From Flavobacteriales bacterium (lineage in GTDB: Bacteria; Bacteroidota; Bacteroidia; NS11-12g; UBA9320), in contig JACJZW010000009.1 of assembly GCA_020635355.1 (NCBI GenBank), positions 1 through 64,000 of the forward strand: a stretch of 64,000 nt of DNA, written 5' to 3'. Numbering within the stretch: the first letter of the stretch is position 1; the number at the start of each line of letters is the position of its first letter. The position numbers were made by a program, and so were the translations under genes. This document shows, piece by piece, positions 61,841 to 64,000 of the stretch. The notes under the pieces were generated by a model. The model was not told where the DNA came from. It saw only the letters and a list, made by a program, of their open reading frames with translations, and did no database searches.

Positions 61841-62498
61841 AGTAGATGGCAATATCCTCCAGCTTTTTACGCTGGATGTCCGGCACCATAACACGCTCTG
61901 CCGGGTAGCCCACCGGAATGAGTAAGAAGGGCTTTTCATTCTCCGGACGTTTCAAAATTTCGGAAAGAAAGTTCATGGGACTGGGTGTATGTGTCAGGGA
62001 TACCAAACCCGCCTGATGAATGGCTGCCAGTAAAAAACCTGCCGCCAATCCTACTGATTCCTGAACGTAATAATTCTTGCGTTTTTGCCCCTCCTCCAAA
62101 TCATACACCTTTCTGAACACAATAATCAACCAGGGGGCTATCTCCAAAAATGGTTTATGCCAATCCGTTCCAAGAGGTGCCAGATCCTTCTTCCATTCCT
62201 CCGACATCCTGCTGTGATAATTCTCATATTCCTCCTCTTCTGCCGCCTTCCGAATGGCTGTTTTAATCTCCGGATTCCCAACCACACAGAATGTCCAGGG
62301 TTGCTTATGTGCTCCGGAGGGCGCCGTACCGGCTGTTCGGATAATGTCATCAATGACATGTCTGGGGACTGGTTTGTCAGAGAAATCGCGCACTGTTCTA
62401 CGCGTATTCATTGCCTGATAAAACGTGATGGCCCGCTCGGAAAGCTCCTGCTCCGATCGGGGGGCAACATGATGCTCAACAAAGGGATATTCTTCCAT
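61833..62498 (-). CDS. Iodotyrosine-deiodinase-like nitroreductase-fold flavoprotein
   Basis: This 221-residue FMN enzyme matches the iodotyrosine deiodinase (IYD) group rather than ordinary nitroreductases. It shows RRTVRDFSDKPVP, RTAGTAPSGAHKQPWTF, the lid region EEEEYENYHSRM and the C-terminal IPVGYPAERV. By alignment from memory with human IYD, the three residues that grip the zwitterion of halotyrosine are kept: Glu90, Tyr94 and Lys115 (in TDWHK). Ordinary nitroreductases lack this set. The expected reaction is reductive removal of iodide, bromide or chloride from halotyrosine. It lies two bases after the cupin gene. Confidence 0.85.
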   Translation of the reverse strand: MEEYPFVEHHVAPRSEQELSERAITFYQAMNTRRTVRDFSDKPVPRHVIDDIIRTAGTAPSGAHKQPWTFCVVGNPEIKTAIRKAAEEEEYENYHSRMSEEWKKDLAPLGTDWHKPFLEIAPWLIIVFRKVYDLEEGQKRKNYYVQESVGLAAGFLLAAIHQAGLVSLTHTPSPMNFLSEILKRPENEKPFLLIPVGYPAERVMVPDIQRKKLEDIAIYYE

Positions 62499-62500
62499 GG

Positions 62501-62899
62501 TTAATTAATCCAAATTCGATCAACCCCCAGGAAAATGGGTGCTTGCACCGAGATCACTTTAAGAGGTTTTCTGGAAGACGTTTTAACCGAATGGACGGTA
62601 CCTTGAGGAATGATGATGGTATCGCCCTTTTTTATGCGTTGCTTTTTTTCGCCAACTACCATTTTCCCCTTCCCCTCGAGCACGAAAACCACTTCGGTGT
62701 GTTGTTCGTGTTTGTGGGCCTTCACTTCCTTTTTCACCCAAATGGCAAATACGGATGTTCGTTCATCTGAATGCATCTTTTTGACGTACACATTGGTATA
62801 GGTGGTACTGTCCGGTGTAATGTCCTCATTGTGATGGACCTGTGCCTGAGCCAATGAACTAAGTGCAATAAGTCCAAGCAGGGCGACGATATTTTTCAT
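62501..62899 (-). CDS. Secreted single-domain cupin protein
   Basis: This is a 132-residue protein with a signal peptide (about 1-19, SSLAQA) and one cupin barrel. The two cupin motifs show KAHKHEQHTEVVFVLEGKG (metal-type histidines and glutamate) and GDTIIIPQGTVHSV, so a bound metal ion is plausible. The role could be enzymatic or binding. It stands 12 bases after the TonB-dependent receptor gene and two bases before the deiodinase-like gene, so it is the second gene of the four-gene operon. Confidence 0.85.
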   Translation of the reverse strand: MKNIVALLGLIALSSLAQAQVHHNEDITPDSTTYTNVYVKKMHSDERTSVFAIWVKKEVKAHKHEQHTEVVFVLEGKGKMVVGEKKQRIKKGDTIIIPQGTVHSVKTSSRKPLKVISVQAPIFLGVDRIWIN

Positions 62900-62911
62900 A
62901 AACTCCTGGTT

Positions 62912-64000
62912 CTAGAAGTCAAACTTATACCAAAAGTTTGGAAGGAATCCGAGTTGATACTCCTCGGCATAAATCTTATTACCGGGATTCTCCGGATCGT
63001 CAAAATAGCTGATGGTCAATATATTCTTGATGTTGAGCACATTGGCCAAATCAATCGCAAATTCGTGGGTGGACTTCTTGTTGTTGAATTTCATCCCAAT
63101 CTTTAAATCCCATCGGTAATAGTTTCGGAATTGAAGGGTATTGCGCAAGGAATCAATAAAAATGACCTGTGCTCCATTCCTACTGGTCAGGAGTGAATCA
63201 ATAGGTGAAAAACGCTTCCCGCCACCCATGGTGAATTTTGTTCCCAGGATCACGGAATTCTTATCGTTTTTCCCGAATGGGATCTCATACCCTCCGAGCA
63301 TGTTGACGATAAAATTTCCATTGAAATCGGTGTTGCGGTCAACTCCATCGCTTCCAACATACCGGGAGTTGTAAACTGATGCCGTTCCCATCACATAGTA
63401 GTGCTTGCTGAAGAACTTCTCCATGGTAAGCTCCACACCGTAATTGGTTCCAGTACCTGAATTTTTGAGCACATCCGGGAAAAATCGGGTGAATCCGGAT
63501 CCCTGATTGAGTAATGAAAAGGAACTGGACAGTACTTCAACCGGAACGTTGAAAAGTGATTGGTAATAGGCTTCGGCCCGCATCCGAAAGAACGGATTGA
63601 GCATCTTCTCCCACGAGGCTACCACATGATGACTTCGAGTAGGCCCCAGGTCCATATTATGATTGCCAAATGTGTGGGTGATGGAATCGGTAAACTGGGT
63701 GTAGTACACGTACATCGGTTGGATCTGGCTGTGCATACCATACGCCAGACCAACGGTTGAGTTATCAGGCGCCTTCCAATTCAGCCCGAATCTGGGTTCA
63801 GGGAGGGTTACATTTCCAAACGATGTATTCATGAGGTTTAATCCGGCCGTTGCCGTTAGGGTTGAGGTAATGCGGTATCGCCAAGAGGCATACGCCCTCA
63901 ACATATATTCATTCCCCCGATGATTGAGCAACTCAGACCAGGTATAGTTTTGTTCGTTTCTCAAGCTATCCAGGTAATTGATCTGATAGAGGTCGGCTAT
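62912..64000 (-). CDS. TonB-dependent receptor, C-terminal part (gene runs past window end)
   Basis: This is the barrel part of a TonB-dependent receptor, about 362 residues to a stop at 62912, with the reading frame open to base 64000. It shows the typical alternating aromatic strands (RAYASWRYRITSTLTATAGL, NTSFGNVTLPEPRFGLNW), the TNYGVELTMEKFF segment and a terminal FLPNFWYKFDF ending in phenylalanine. The signal peptide and plug lie upstream of the window. It is the first visible gene of the operon cupin - deiodinase-like - PLP enzyme, and would import their substrate. Confidence 0.85.
   Translation of the reverse strand: MADLYQINYLDSLRNEQNYTWSELLNHRGNEYMLRAYASWRYRITSTLTATAGLNLMNTSFGNVTLPEPRFGLNWKAPDNSTVGLAYGMHSQIQPMYVYYTQFTDSITHTFGNHNMDLGPTRSHHVVASWEKMLNPFFRMRAEAYYQSLFNVPVEVLSSSFSLLNQGSGFTRFFPDVLKNSGTGTNYGVELTMEKFFSKHYYVMGTASVYNSRYVGSDGVDRNTDFNGNFIVNMLGGYEIPFGKNDKNSVILGTKFTMGGGKRFSPIDSLLTSRNGAQVIFIDSLRNTLQFRNYYRWDLKIGMKFNNKKSTHEFAIDLANVLNIKNILTISYFDDPENPGNKIYAEEYQLGFLPNFWYKFDF

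Overview
The window is a chromosomal segment of a member of the Bacteroidota, most like a Flavobacteriales-type organism. The evidence is internal: promoters of the TTG-N17-23-TAnnTTTG type in front of many genes, type IX secretion (T9SS) C-terminal sorting domains, TonB-dependent receptors with carboxypeptidase-like N-terminal domains, DUF3078, DUF2911, DUF4340 and DUF1573 families, a MurF-alanine racemase fusion, and Rho with a long disordered insertion. There is no phage, insertion sequence, rRNA or CRISPR array. Coding density is high and both strands are used.

Layout. 1-590 is the tail of a 2-hydroxyacid dehydrogenase. 674-9472 is a three-gene surface module: TonB-dependent receptor, a large exported protein, and a PorV/PorQ-like outer membrane protein. 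9584-13409 holds greA, a HIT protein, ruvC (opposite strand), a flippase-like membrane protein and a glycosyltransferase. 13410-14824 is a coupled pair of unknown genes. 15065-19696 holds citrate synthase, a MazG-like enzyme, queD, a biotin carrier protein, DUF3078 and DUF2911. 20004-30420 is housekeeping: rho, pyruvate dehydrogenase E2, thyA, rarA, trmB, a sodium:solute symporter and DUF4340, plus a secreted Gly/Asn-rich protein with an operator-like repeat in its promoter. 30904-43077 is one giant gene (4057 aa): four beta-helix plus CARDB-like units, 18 PKD domains, three Ig-like repeats and a T9SS sorting domain. 43174-47613 holds a serine hydrolase and a small Cys/His-rich cluster that may handle metal. 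47610-55129 holds lptB, an outer membrane barrel, recX, murF-alr, recJ, a PfkB-family kinase and tRNA-Asn. 55443-64000 holds a minimal T9SS-CTD protein, a fused methylmalonyl-CoA mutase, an enoyl-CoA hydratase, two DUF1573 proteins and a four-gene operon (TonB receptor, secreted cupin, iodotyrosine-deiodinase-like flavoprotein, ACC deaminase/D-cysteine desulfhydrase-like PLP enzyme).

The most interesting items are: the last operon, which looks like an uptake and dehalogenation pathway for a halogenated aromatic amino acid; the single-chain MutA-MutB mutase; the giant PKD/beta-helix adhesin-like protein with a recurring tyrosine-rich rung; about ten genes whose TAnnTTTG box lies only 3-6 bases before the start codon, which predicts leaderless or nearly leaderless mRNAs; and the receptor/exported protein/PorV-like module. 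All functional statements come from reading motifs and family resemblance by eye. No database search was run.
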